Shown: positions 1 through 5,050 of the stretch, one piece after another | Position numbering within the stretch: position 1 is the stretch's first letter | Layout of the letters: each line of letters begins with the position of its first letter | NCBI GenBank assembly: GCA_018969885.1 | Contig: JAGWXN010000231.1 | Span: 1-5,396, forward strand | Source of the DNA: Betaproteobacteria bacterium | GTDB lineage: Bacteria; Pseudomonadota; Gammaproteobacteria; Burkholderiales; Burkholderiaceae | Length of the DNA stretch: 5,396 nt | Reading direction: 5' to 3' | The notes under the pieces: generated by a model | What the model was told of the DNA's origin: nothing | What the model saw: only the letters and a program-made list of their open reading frames with translations | Database searches by the model: none | Made by a program: the position numbers and the translations under genes

Positions 1-393
1 CCAGTGAGCCTGTTCACGGGCTTCGATCACTACTACGCGACGCTCGCGCACGAGCTGTCGCACTGGACCGGGCATGCGAGCCGGCTCGGGCGCAATCTCA
101 AGAACCGCTTCGGCTCTACGGCCTATGCTGCCGAAGAACTTGTCGCCGAACTGTCTAGTGCAATGCTCGGCGCCGAACTCGGACTGCCGGTCGCGCACCT
201 CGACAGCCATGCGAGCTACATCGAGCACTGGCTAAAGCTGCTCAAGGATGATGACCGCGCCATCCTGACCGCGGCGGCCCGCGCCGAGGAAGCTGCCTCT
301 CTGCTGCTCAAGTTGGCCGGACGGGCTGTTGCCGGTGATCATGATGATGACGCCTTGCCCGGCAGCGATGCTGCCGATGTCATCGCGGCCTGA
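1..393 (+). CDS. ArdC-family antirestriction protein, zincin-like metallopeptidase domain (C-terminal part)
   Basis: The reading frame is open from the first base, so the true start and the N-terminal single-strand-DNA-binding domain expected in this family lie outside the window. Counting the first visible codon as 1, a zinc-binding HELSH motif is at residues 17-21 (bases 49-63), continuing WTGH to residue 25. A conserved acidic helix EELVAE at residues 45-50 probably supplies the third zinc ligand. This pairing of HELxHWTGH with YAxEELVAEL is diagnostic of the C-terminal domain of ArdC-like proteins. ArdC of plasmid pSa protects incoming single-stranded DNA from restriction. The last 25 or so residues are acidic and look disordered. 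The TGA stop lies 12 nt before the next gene, so the two are probably cotranscribed. An internal GTG at base 4 is not the real start, because the sequence before HELSH is also typical of the family. Confidence 0.88.
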   Translation, partial: PVSLFTGFDHYYATLAHELSHWTGHASRLGRNLKNRFGSTAYAAEELVAELSSAMLGAELGLPVAHLDSHASYIEHWLKLLKDDDRAILTAAARAEEAASLLLKLAGRAVAGDHDDDALPGSDAADVIAA

Positions 394-405
394 CGGAGAA
401 CAACG

Positions 406-828
406 ATGGGACGTTCTGTCAGCTATCCATCCGGCGCGGTCGTGGCCTTCCAGGTTCTGGATATCGATGACGACGGCGACTGGGATTTCGAACTCGACTG
501 GCTGCGCGAAGACCTCATCGAGCGGGCGAGGGCTGCTTTCCCCTCGCTCGAGCCGCAGCAGGGCTGGCGTGGCCGTGAGGACCGGATCCTTCTGCGCAAC
601 GCCTATGCCGATTTTGGCATGTCGGTCTACGGGGGGCTTGTCGCCGTCTGGATCGCCGAGCGCGAAGACGGTCCCTACTGGGAGTGCGACTGGCGCCATC
701 CCCGAACTGGCCGTGCGCGCCGCTGGCTGGCGCAAATCGCACCGCGCTTTGAGGCGCTGTTCGGCGAGTACGAATGCCTCGGACACATGTCGAACGGGGA
801 GGGCGTCTATCGCAAGCGGGCAGCCTGA
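406..828 (+). CDS. Small acidic, tryptophan-rich protein of unknown function, cotranscribed with ardC-like gene
   Basis: The ATG at 406 is preceded by GGAG at 395-398 with 7-nt spacing, and the upstream gene ends at 393, so this is the second gene of an ArdC-like operon. The product is 140 aa, with no signal peptide or membrane segment. Residues 19-39 hold 11 Asp/Glu in 21 positions, including DIDDDGDWD. The middle carries GWRGREDRILLRNAYADFG (about residues 59-77), and seven tryptophans are spread along the chain. I have an impression of similar uncharacterised proteins beside antirestriction genes on sphingomonad plasmids but cannot name a domain. The acidic front half and the ArdC neighbour would fit a DNA-mimic or anti-defence accessory role, which is speculation. 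Confidence concerns the gene, not a function. Confidence 0.85.
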   Translation: MGRSVSYPSGAVVAFQVLDIDDDGDWDFELDWLREDLIERARAAFPSLEPQQGWRGREDRILLRNAYADFGMSVYGGLVAVWIAEREDGPYWECDWRHPRTGRARRWLAQIAPRFEALFGEYECLGHMSNGEGVYRKRAA

Positions 829-926
829 TCGGCCGCTCGTTTCTTGGGTACCCTGACGGATTCGCGCGCTACCGCATCAGCTCCGCGGTGCCGCGAGAGA
901 GGCCCTGGGCCGGTCGCCTGCGCCCC

Positions 927-1104
927 GCAACCCGGCTTGGCACGGCCCGTGTTGGCGCGCTTGCAGCGCGCCTGCCCGCACCAGCCGCGCCAAGCGGGTT
1001 TCCGCCCTTCGGGCGTGCGGGACGCGGGGCTTGACCGGCCCTGACGGGCTCTCGCCGGCACCAGGGAGCACAACGCTTCTTGCCGGTCTCAAACCGTCAG
1101 GAGG
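927..1104 (+). promoter_or_regulatory. Structured 5' leader (L1) of the DUF2493 gene, pairs with the Shine-Dalgarno
   Basis: Bases 829-1110 hold no credible gene. From 927 on the sequence folds as an ordered series. P1 is GGCGCGCT/AGCGCGCC, 954-961 with 965-972. P2 is CCCGCAC/GTGCGGG, 975-981 with 1015-1021, enclosing a GCCC-TTC-GGGC-type hairpin at 1003-1015. P4 is CCTGACGG 1040-1047 with CCGTCAGG 1094-1101. P5, nested inside P4, is CCGGCA/TGCCGG, 1055-1060 with 1081-1086. The P4 3' arm overlaps the SD AGGAGG at 1099-1104, so the fold would hide the ribosome binding site of the gene starting at 1111. The same series occurs before ssb with compensatory changes. All pairings were read by eye. 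No promoter could be placed with confidence. Resemblance in context to the published radC RNA motif (leaders of mobile-element genes in bacteria) is possible but untested. Confidence 0.6.
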
Positions 1105-1110
1105 TACCCC

Positions 1111-2067
1111 ATGCACACGTCCTTTGCCGAACAGCTTTCCGGTCTCGATCTGTCCGGCTTCTCGATCGGTCCTGCGCCGCTCTCAGAGACCGACTTTCCG
1201 CCTCGGGAGGCTGCCACTCAGACGCTTGAAGCTGTCTGGTCCGATCTCTTCGCCCTTGTCACCGGTACCGCGCTGGAAGCCGATGCCGAGGATCTGGGCT
1301 GGGCATTCGTGAACCTGTTTCACCGTGCCGCCGAGCGCAAGGCAGCGGCTCTGGACCGGGCAACCGACGAGGTCCGCGCGCTGGTGGCAACCGCCGATGG
1401 CTCCGAAGTTCACACGCACGATCTCGAAACCCAGGTCGAACGTGCGCAGTGCGCTGAAAGCGCCATGCTGGCGTTCGAGGAGATGCGCGAGATTGCCGCA
1501 AGCCTCTATCTCAACGAGTTCGGCTCGTCCTGGAAACCCGTATCGAGTTCGCGTCTCAATCACGGCGCGACCCTCACCTCGGCGCTCGTTCAGGGCCGGG
1601 ATTTCCTCCGCGCACGCGCCGAGGCCAAGCGCCGGGCTGCCAAGCCTGAGGGCACGCCGGTGGTCTTTGCCGGTGGCCGGATGGGCCGCAGCAGCGAAGC
1701 GGATGCACTCGCCTTTGCCGACAATATCTGGGCGACGCTCGACAAGGTCCATGCCCGCGTTCCCGACATGGTGCTGGTCCATGGCGGCGATACCAAGGGT
1801 ATCGACCGGCTCGCGTCATCCTGGGCCGAACGCCACAAGGTGCCGCAGGTTGTCTTCGCACTCGACATGCGGCTCGGGAGCCGCGCCGGGTTCCAGCGCA
1901 ACGAGCGGATGCTTAGCCTCGATCCGCGATACGTCGTCGCGTTTCCCGGCAACGGTGTTCTCGAACGGCTTGTGATCGAAGCCAAGGCGCGGCGGATCAC
2001 CGTCGTTGATCGCCGTGGTCCGCTGGGAACTTGCCCCAAGGCTCAGGGCGGAGCAGCGGCGACCTGA
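1111..2067 (+). CDS. DUF2493 (SLOG superfamily, YspA-like Rossmann) protein with long N-terminal extension
   Basis: The ATG at 1111 follows a perfect AGGAGG (1099-1104) with 6-nt spacing. The 318-aa product has two parts. Residues 1 to about 180 are alpha-helical in character, rich in Ala and Glu, and not recognised. The DUF2493 domain follows: PVVFAGGRMGR at 183-193 (first strand and glycine loop), VLVHGGDTKGIDRLA at 221-235, GFQRNERML at 260-268 with the family Arg-Asn pair, and VVAFPGNG at 275-282 before the last helix. SLOG proteins bind nucleotides or related ligands, and several act as sensors or effectors in phage-defence and conflict systems. The ligand here is unknown. The usual PGGxGT loop is altered to PGNGV. 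The gene is monocistronic by layout: a structured leader precedes it and a hairpin follows the stop by 12 nt. Confidence 0.85.
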   Translation: MHTSFAEQLSGLDLSGFSIGPAPLSETDFPPREAATQTLEAVWSDLFALVTGTALEADAEDLGWAFVNLFHRAAERKAAALDRATDEVRALVATADGSEVHTHDLETQVERAQCAESAMLAFEEMREIAASLYLNEFGSSWKPVSSSRLNHGATLTSALVQGRDFLRARAEAKRRAAKPEGTPVVFAGGRMGRSSEADALAFADNIWATLDKVHARVPDMVLVHGGDTKGIDRLASSWAERHKVPQVVFALDMRLGSRAGFQRNERMLSLDPRYVVAFPGNGVLERLVIEAKARRITVVDRRGPLGTCPKAQGGAAAT

Positions 2068-2079
2068 CGATGTTGGTTT

Positions 2080-2111
2080 GATCGCCAGCGTCCCGCCGGA
2101 TGCTGGCGATC
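2080..2111. terminator. 14-bp hairpin after the DUF2493 gene, possible terminator or operator
   Basis: Bases 2080-2093 pair with 2098-2111 through 14 consecutive positions (one G-T) around a CGCC tetraloop. The ten outer pairs are a perfect inverted repeat GATCGCCAGC/GCTGGCGATC. The hairpin begins 12 nt after the DUF2493 stop, the position of a terminator, but no T-run follows on either strand. Factor-independent termination would therefore be weak. It could instead be an RNA-end stabiliser or a binding site upstream of the vapBC promoter. Confidence 0.45.
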
Positions 2112-2116
2112 AGCAC

Positions 2117-2159
2117 TTGCCGATTGTCGCATCAGAAGTTATCTTACCACTGTCTTACC
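2117..2159 (+). promoter_or_regulatory. Candidate vapBC promoter with 11-bp-spaced direct repeat (possible VapB operator)
   Basis: TTGCCG at 2117-2122 and TTATCT at 2139-2144 are separated by 16 nt and resemble weak sigma70 -35 and -10 boxes. A direct repeat TCTTACC occurs at 2142-2148 and 2153-2159. The copies begin 11 bp apart, about one helical turn, and overlap the -10 and start region. VapB antitoxins normally bind their own promoter, so these repeats are candidate half-sites. This segment is less GC-rich than its surroundings, as expected for a promoter. Confidence 0.4.
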
Positions 2160-2173
2160 TGAGGAAAAGTTTT

Positions 2174-2446
2174 GTGGGTGTTCATGACCGACTGACGACT
2201 GTCGTCTCGACCAAGGGCCAGGTTATCTTGCCCAAGGCAATCCGCGACCAGCTGCATTGGGGCGCCGGAACGCGTCTCACGGTCGAGAACACGCCCGATG
2301 GCGTACTCCTCAAATCCACACCGGTTTTCGCCCCATCCAGCATCGATACCCTGTTCGGATCTATGCGGCATGAGGGACCGGCCTTGTCGATCGACGACAT
2401 GAATGCAGCCGTTGCGCAGGAGGCCGAGCGGCGTGCGCGCGATTGA
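2174..2446 (+). CDS. vapB: VapB-type antitoxin, AbrB/SpoVT (swapped-hairpin) DNA-binding fold
   Basis: The frame is open further upstream, but homology begins at about GTG 2174, preceded by GAGGA (2161-2165) with 8-nt spacing. This start gives a 90-aa protein. Residues 8-38 are the classic AbrB-like module: TTVVSTKGQVILPKAIRDQL, then a Gly-Thr turn and LTVE. The C-terminal half, with DTLFGSMRHEGP (58-69) and the helix SIDDMNAAVAQEAERRAR (72-89), is the type of tail that folds onto and neutralises the partner VapC. It overlaps vapC by 14 nt, implying coupled translation and a bicistronic operon. Autoregulation together with VapC is expected from the family. The start could alternatively be a few codons downstream, but no better SD exists there. 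Confidence 0.88.
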   Translation: MGVHDRLTTVVSTKGQVILPKAIRDQLHWGAGTRLTVENTPDGVLLKSTPVFAPSSIDTLFGSMRHEGPALSIDDMNAAVAQEAERRARD

Positions 2447-2822
2447 TACAAATGTGATTGTCCGCTTCCTGACGGCGGACGATGCCACTCAGGCCGCAGT
2501 GGCGCGCCGGGCCATCGAGGCTGGCGACATTTTCATTCCAACGACCGTTCTTCTCGAAACCGAATGGGTTCTGCGCAGCGGGTACGGGTTCTCCAGTGAA
2601 GCCATCGGCACTGCTCTTGCCGGTCTGGCCGGGCTGCCTGGCGTTGCCGTTGAAGATCCGCTGGCTCTGGCCTCTGCTCTTGATGGTATGGCGGGCGGCA
2701 TGGACTTCGCGGACGCGCTGCATCTTGCCAAGGCTGATGGTTGCATTGCCTTTTTGAGCTTCGATCTCAAGCTGGCCAAAGCCGCCAAGGGACGGTCTAC
2801 AGTCCCTGTCATGGTGCCCTGA
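2433..2822 (+). CDS. vapC: VapC-type toxin, PIN-domain ribonuclease
   Basis: GTG at 2433 is chosen because AGGAGG (2418-2423) lies 9 nt upstream inside vapB and because the PIN fold starts immediately: AIDTNVIVRFL at residues 3-13. The ATG at 2403 would add ten residues with no family match. The product is 129 aa, normal for VapC. The acidic active-site residues are all present: D5 in the first strand, E42 (or E44) in VLLETEWVL, D91/D94 in GMDFADALHLA, and D111 in FLSFDLKLAK. VapC enzymes are Mg2+-dependent endoribonucleases that cut tRNA or rRNA. The substrate of this one cannot be told. The pair looks intact and probably acts as a maintenance system for the mobile element. Confidence 0.92.
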   Translation: MRAIDTNVIVRFLTADDATQAAVARRAIEAGDIFIPTTVLLETEWVLRSGYGFSSEAIGTALAGLAGLPGVAVEDPLALASALDGMAGGMDFADALHLAKADGCIAFLSFDLKLAKAAKGRSTVPVMVP

Positions 2823-3050
2823 ACCTAGCCAGTGCCGGGGCCTATACTGACAGGTGCCGTTTGGGCGGGACCCTTGGAGTGTCCCGAGAACTCGCTCGCC
2901 TCGGCGATAGCCTCTCTGACGTAGATCTTACGTCGAGGGCGAGCGAAAACGCTCACCACCGAGATGAGACACATGGCCCCATGGAGGGGCAAGTTCGAGA
3001 GCACGCAGAGCCGCGGAATGCCACGAAATTGCGGGACACCCGCTCGGCTT
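2823..3050. other. Gene-free stretch between vapC and the ssb leader, dense in inverted repeats
   Basis: No frame shows a credible protein. The stretch contains CGGGAC/GTCCCG (2866-2871 with 2881-2886) and a larger repeat CGCTCGCC-TCG/CGAGGGCGAGCG (2893-2903 with 2934-2945, one bulge). The larger repeat encloses GACGTA/TACGTC (2918-2923 with 2929-2934). An alternative hairpin GAGCG-AAAA-CGCTC (2941-2954) competes with the larger repeat. Short hairpins GCCCC/GGGGC (2976-2990) and GCGGG/CCCGC (3031-3043) follow. None has a T-run, so a factor-independent vapC terminator is not evident. The promoter for ssb should lie here or just downstream, but no consensus boxes stand out. Confidence 0.5.
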
Positions 3051-3108
3051 AGGCCCGGGACCATCCGGCTCTTCGCGAACCCCTCCCTGAAGGCGCCATC
3101 AGCCCCTC

Positions 3109-3281
3109 GCAACCCCGATCCGGCCGGCCGTGTTGCCGCGCTGTGCGCGGCTGCCCGCTCCACCCGTCCTGATCGAGGTTCCCCTCCCGTCGCCTGCGGC
3201 GCCGTCCGGTGCGAGCGTCTGCCGCCCCCTTCTGACGGTCAGTTCGCAGCCGGGATGGTCCCGGACCTGCAGCCTCAGGAG
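3109..3281 (+). promoter_or_regulatory. Structured 5' leader (L2) of ssb, same fold as the DUF2493 leader
   Basis: The leader shows P1 GCCGCGC-TGT-GCGCGGC (3135-3151). P2 is CGCTC/GAGCG (3156-3160 with 3213-3217), enclosing CGCC-TGC-GGCG (3191-3201). P4 is CTTCTGA/TCAGGAG (3229-3235 with 3275-3281, one G-T). P5, inside P4, is CCGGGA-TGG-TCCCGG (3250-3264). The P4 3' arm contains the ssb SD AGGAG (3277-3281). Shared sequence with L1 includes GCAACCC, GTGTTG just before P1, and TGCCCGC, CCA, CCG just after it. From the end of P1 to the ATG is 137 nt here and 138 nt in L1. Probable function: controlling access of ribosomes to the ssb start. The ligand or trigger is unknown. Confidence 0.6.
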
Positions 3282-3288
3282 AAGTTCC

Positions 3289-3678
3289 ATGACCAATCTC
3301 GTTATCCTCGTCGGCCGCATCGCCAAGGATCCCGAAACCCGCACCACCACCGGCGGCACCAGCATCACCAGCCTCTCGGTCGTGACCGACCGGCCCGCGC
3401 GCAAGGACGGCAAGACCTACAAGGACGAGAACGGCTACACTGCCAAGGACAGCGAGTTCCACAGGATCACCTGCTTCAACGGCCTGGGCCAGAACGTCGC
3501 CAAGTTCTGCAGCAAGGGCCAGCTGGTGACGGTCGAAGGGCGCATCCATTACACCCAGTGGGAAGACCAGGACGGCACCAAGCGCTACGGCTGCGAGATC
3601 ATCGCGGACAAGGTCGATTTCCTCACCAAGGGCCGCGGGACCTCTGGCGACAGCGCTCCCGACATCGACGAAGACTGA
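3289..3678 (+). CDS. ssb: Single-stranded DNA-binding protein (element-encoded SSB)
   Basis: ATG 3289 has AGGAG (3277-3281) 7 nt upstream, and the product begins MTNLVILVGRIAKDPE, the standard SSB start. The 129 aa include the OB fold (residues 1 to about 112), with EFHRITCF at 56-63, GQNVAKF at 67-73, VEGRIHYTQWEDQDG at 82-96 and RYGCEIIAD at 99-107. W91 corresponds to the DNA-stacking Trp of the E. coli protein, while the EWHR tryptophan is Phe here. The C-terminal tail is only about 15 residues and ends PDIDED, acidic but without the usual DIPF tip that recruits partner enzymes. It would coat single-stranded DNA during transfer or replication. Codon use is strongly C/G-ending, more so than its neighbours. 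A strong terminator begins 16 nt after the stop. Confidence 0.95.
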   Translation: MTNLVILVGRIAKDPETRTTTGGTSITSLSVVTDRPARKDGKTYKDENGYTAKDSEFHRITCFNGLGQNVAKFCSKGQLVTVEGRIHYTQWEDQDGTKRYGCEIIADKVDFLTKGRGTSGDSAPDIDED

Positions 3679-3694
3679 AGGGCTTGTCCCCTCT

Positions 3695-3736
3695 CAAACA
3701 AGGCCCCGGCAGAGCGATCTGCCGGGGCCTTGTTTG
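3695..3736. terminator. Strong bidirectional intrinsic terminator between ssb and the convergent DUF6437-like gene
   Basis: Bases 3695-3713 pair perfectly with 3718-3736 (19 bp) around a GCGA tetraloop. The GC-rich core GGCCCCGGC is flanked by AAACA on one side and TGTTT on the other, so a short T-tract is available on both strands. It lies after the ssb stop and also downstream of the minus-strand gene ending at 3798, so it can end both transcripts. Confidence 0.9.
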
Positions 3737-3751
3737 TGCTTGAACCGCAAT

Positions 3752-3787
3752 CGGCGGCGCGGGGGCATCGAGCCCCACGCGCCGCCG
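3752..3787. repeat. 15-bp GC hairpin downstream of the minus-strand gene
   Basis: CGGCGGCGCGGGGGC (3752-3766) pairs with 3772-3787 with one bulged A at 3777 and an ATCGA loop. It starts 11 nt beyond the stop codon of the minus-strand gene. There is no T-run, so it more likely protects the mRNA 3' end or assists the neighbouring 3695-3736 terminator than acts alone. Confidence 0.6.
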
Positions 3788-3797
3788 GGACTACCGG

Positions 3798-4028
3798 CTA
3801 AGCTGCTGACAATCGCTTGATGGCGGTGTCGATGCCAAGTGTCATAGAGAGGCGCAGCAGCTGCTTGAGCTGCGCCGGTTCGAGCACTTCAGCACCGCAA
3901 TCGAGCAGCACTTTGCCGAGGTCGGCGGCAGCCTCTTCGCGCAACCCCGCTTCGCGGCTGACAAGTTCATCGCGCTCTGCCCGAAGCTTCAGGAGGGCAT
4001 CACGTGCACTGGGCTTTGACCTGGCCAT
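3798..4028 (-). CDS. DUF6437-like small coiled-coil protein, possible TraC-like transfer accessory
   Basis: ATG at 4028 (reading leftward) has AAGGA at 4041-4037 with 8-nt spacing. The 76-aa product starts MARSKPSARDAL. Residues 9-35 form a charged helix (LRAERDELVSREAGLREEAA), followed by LGKVLLDCGAEVLEPAQLKQLLRLSMTLGIDTAIKRL. I recognise this type as DUF6437, common on sphingomonad elements, from memory only. Its length, heptad-like start and end-of-helix Gly pattern recall the small TraC/TraD proteins encoded beside Ti-type relaxases, which is an inference. It converges on ssb and diverges from the 77-aa gene at 4358. No zinc, membrane or catalytic motif is seen. Confidence 0.82.
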   Translation of the reverse strand: MARSKPSARDALLKLRAERDELVSREAGLREEAAADLGKVLLDCGAEVLEPAQLKQLLRLSMTLGIDTAIKRLSAA

Positions 4029-4071
4029 AATCAGGGTCCTTTCGATCTGGCCGTTGGACCCCTCCGCTCAC

Positions 4072-4100
4072 AATCTTGCCATCATGACGCAGCGTTTCAA
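4072..4100 (-). promoter_or_regulatory. Candidate promoter for the DUF6437-like gene
   Basis: On the minus strand TTGAAA (4100-4095) matches the -35 consensus at five of six positions. It is followed after 17 nt by AAGATT (4077-4072), a poor -10. Transcription would start near 4065 and give a leader of roughly 37 nt containing the AAGGA ribosome site. Spacing and location fit, but the -10 match is weak. Confidence 0.35.
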
Positions 4101-4217
4101 GGGGGCAGGGCACTCTCGCCGCTGCCGTGCCTTGCCGAGAGGTTGGAAGGTTCTCTCGCAGAGTGGCCAAGTGTGATGGCGCCTTTGGGTCCGCGTCAAG
4201 GACGACAGGGCCCCACC

Positions 4218-4349
4218 ATTTTGCCGGGACGAGCCCGACAAAATCGTTGCCCCCATCGCCGCTGCGCGGCCGCGCTTGCGCGCGGTCCCTGACCCGGCCC
4301 GTCGGCCCCATCGCAGAGCTTCCTGATGCGACGCATCGTTTTCAGGAGG
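4218..4349 (+). promoter_or_regulatory. Structured leader (L3) of the 77-aa gene with SD-pairing hairpin
   Basis: ATTTTGCCGGG (4218-4228) and CCCGACAAAAT (4234-4244) form an 11-position inverted repeat with one mismatch and a 5-nt loop. CCGCGC-TTGC-GCGCGG (4270-4285) is a GC stem like P1 of the other two leaders. Just before the gene, TCCTGA (4321-4326) can pair with TCAGGA (4342-4347), part of the SD AGGAGG (4344-4349). Between them lies GATGC-GAC-GCATC (4325-4337), which competes for two bases. It is shorter than L1 and L2 and lacks their conserved flanks, so common ancestry is uncertain. Confidence 0.45.
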
Positions 4350-4357
4350 ATACGATC

Positions 4358-4591
4358 ATGATCATTTCAGCACACGCCGCGCAGGCCGAATTCGACAACA
4401 GCAGCGCCTGGATTGCAGCCCTCGATCAGGCCCACGCCCGAGCGCAGCACAGCTACTTCACGCAGTACATCCTGATCGATGGACAGAGGGGCTATCTGGT
4501 CATCGACGAAGGCGACTACGGCGCACTACCGGCCGAGCTTGAGGGCCGGGTCATTGATGCTGTTTGCGGCAAGCTGAGCGACGAGTTCTAG
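4358..4591 (+). CDS. 77-aa protein of unknown function
   Basis: The frame is open upstream to about 4127, but ATG 4358 is the first initiator with an SD: AGGAGG at 4344-4349, 8-nt spacing. The product starts MIISAHAAQAEFDNSSAWIAAL (residues 1-22 quoted in part). It continues with a helix rich in Ala and His (DQAHARAQHSYF, about 24-35), a strand-like section QYILIDGQRGYLVID (about 37-51) and a C-terminal helix ending KLSDEF. No signal peptide, membrane segment or catalytic motif is visible, and I do not recognise the family. Its own terminator at 4610-4643 makes it a single-gene unit, diverging from the DUF6437-like gene. Confidence 0.8.
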   Translation: MIISAHAAQAEFDNSSAWIAALDQAHARAQHSYFTQYILIDGQRGYLVIDEGDYGALPAELEGRVIDAVCGKLSDEF

Positions 4592-4609
4592 GGAGATTGG
4601 CACCATTAG

Positions 4610-4643
4610 AGGGAGGGCGTCCGTCAGGGCGCTCTCCCTTTTT
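4610..4643 (+). terminator. Intrinsic terminator of the 77-aa gene
   Basis: AGGGAGGGCG (4610-4619) pairs with CGCTCTCCCT (4630-4639) through ten positions including one G-T, with a 10-nt loop, followed by TTTTTC. It begins 18 nt after the TAG stop at 4589-4591, a textbook rho-independent arrangement on the plus strand. Confidence 0.88.
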
Positions 4644-4714
4644 CTTTGCTCGTTCACTGGACCGCCTATCGAGAGCGTAATCGACCGGTGCGGAGCGATT
4701 TGGATTGCCCCATG

Positions 4715-4751
4715 AAAAAGCCCCGCCGAACCGTTTGGGCTCGGCGGGGTT
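4715..4751 (-). terminator. Intrinsic terminator on the minus strand, no obvious gene upstream of it
   Basis: CCCCGCCGA (4721-4729) pairs with TCGGCGGGG (4741-4749), and the stem extends by G-T and A-T pairs at 4720/4750 and 4719/4751. On the minus strand the stem is followed by CTTTTTC (complement of the A-run 4715-4719). It would stop transcripts arriving from the right, but the minus strand from 4752 to 5299 holds no convincing CDS. Confidence 0.8.
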
Positions 4752-4806
4752 GAGGTCGAGAGCACCGGAATGGCACCCTTCGGGTCGCAGATACGGTCTA
4801 GCATCG

Positions 4807-4837
4807 CTTTGATGAAATCAAAGTGACGATCGTCACT
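4807..4837. repeat. Hairpin and adjacent perfect 16-bp palindrome
   Basis: CTTTGAT-GAA-ATCAAAG (4807-4823) is a perfect 7-bp inverted repeat. It runs directly into AGTGACGATCGTCACT (4822-4837), identical to its own reverse complement. The latter is a likely site for a dimeric DNA-binding protein. The two share two bases and so could not both extrude fully. Confidence 0.7.
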
Positions 4838-4894
4838 CGCGACGGATCGGAACCTGCAGCCAGGCCACCGGGGTAGGTCAGTTCGGCACCCGGC

Positions 4895-4912
4895 CTCGAG
4901 GTTGACCTCGAG
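4895..4912. repeat. Perfect 8-bp-arm inverted repeat CTCGAGGT-TG-ACCTCGAG
   Basis: The two 8-nt arms (4895-4902, 4905-4912) are exact reverse complements around a TG centre. Related short repeats CAGGC/GCCTG (4941-4954) and CGAGG-TC-CCTCG (4963-4974) follow, and the word CCTCGAG recurs in this block. The short spacer favours a protein-binding site over an RNA hairpin. Confidence 0.65.
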
Positions 4913-5050
4913 CCGTTCGACGGCACTGACGGGAGCAGATCAGGCCAGCGCCTGGGGGCAGCCGAGGTCCCTCGAGTCCGGTACTCCTTGAGCCGATTGT
5001 CCTTCCAACCGACCACCTGGAACGCCGCTGCAAAGGAGGGGAAGTGGGCA

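Noticed and set aside
232..786. 184-aa open frame on the minus strand
   Set aside because: It is antisense to the ArdC-like gene and the 140-aa gene, has no recognisable domain, and is explained by high-GC codon use of the real genes.
829..1110. Short plus-strand frames (774-1034, 844-1044) in the first leader
   Set aside because: They lack SDs and recognisable protein features. The stems and the covariation with the ssb leader explain this stretch better.
1183..1782. 199-aa minus-strand frame and the 216-aa plus-strand frame at 1325-1975
   Set aside because: Both are shadows of the DUF2493 gene, whose conserved motifs fix the true frame.
2006..2173. Upstream extension of vapB in the same frame
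   Set aside because: It would overlap the DUF2493 gene and run through the 2080-2111 hairpin and promoter. AbrB homology and a good SD support GTG 2174.
2964..3743. 259-aa plus-strand frame
   Set aside because: Its second half is an out-of-frame, His/Arg/Gln-rich reading of ssb, and its first half covers the structured leader.
4000..4311. 103-aa minus-strand frame overlapping the start of the DUF6437-like gene
   Set aside because: No SD suits it, no domain is recognised, and it covers the candidate promoter and L3. A conserved untranslated region is more likely.
4740..4930. Minus-strand frame reading ...VERLEVNLEAG...FDFIKAMLDRICDPKGA...
   Set aside because: It looks protein-like in places but has an in-frame stop just upstream, no start with an SD, and runs into the intrinsic terminator. 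At most it is a gene remnant.
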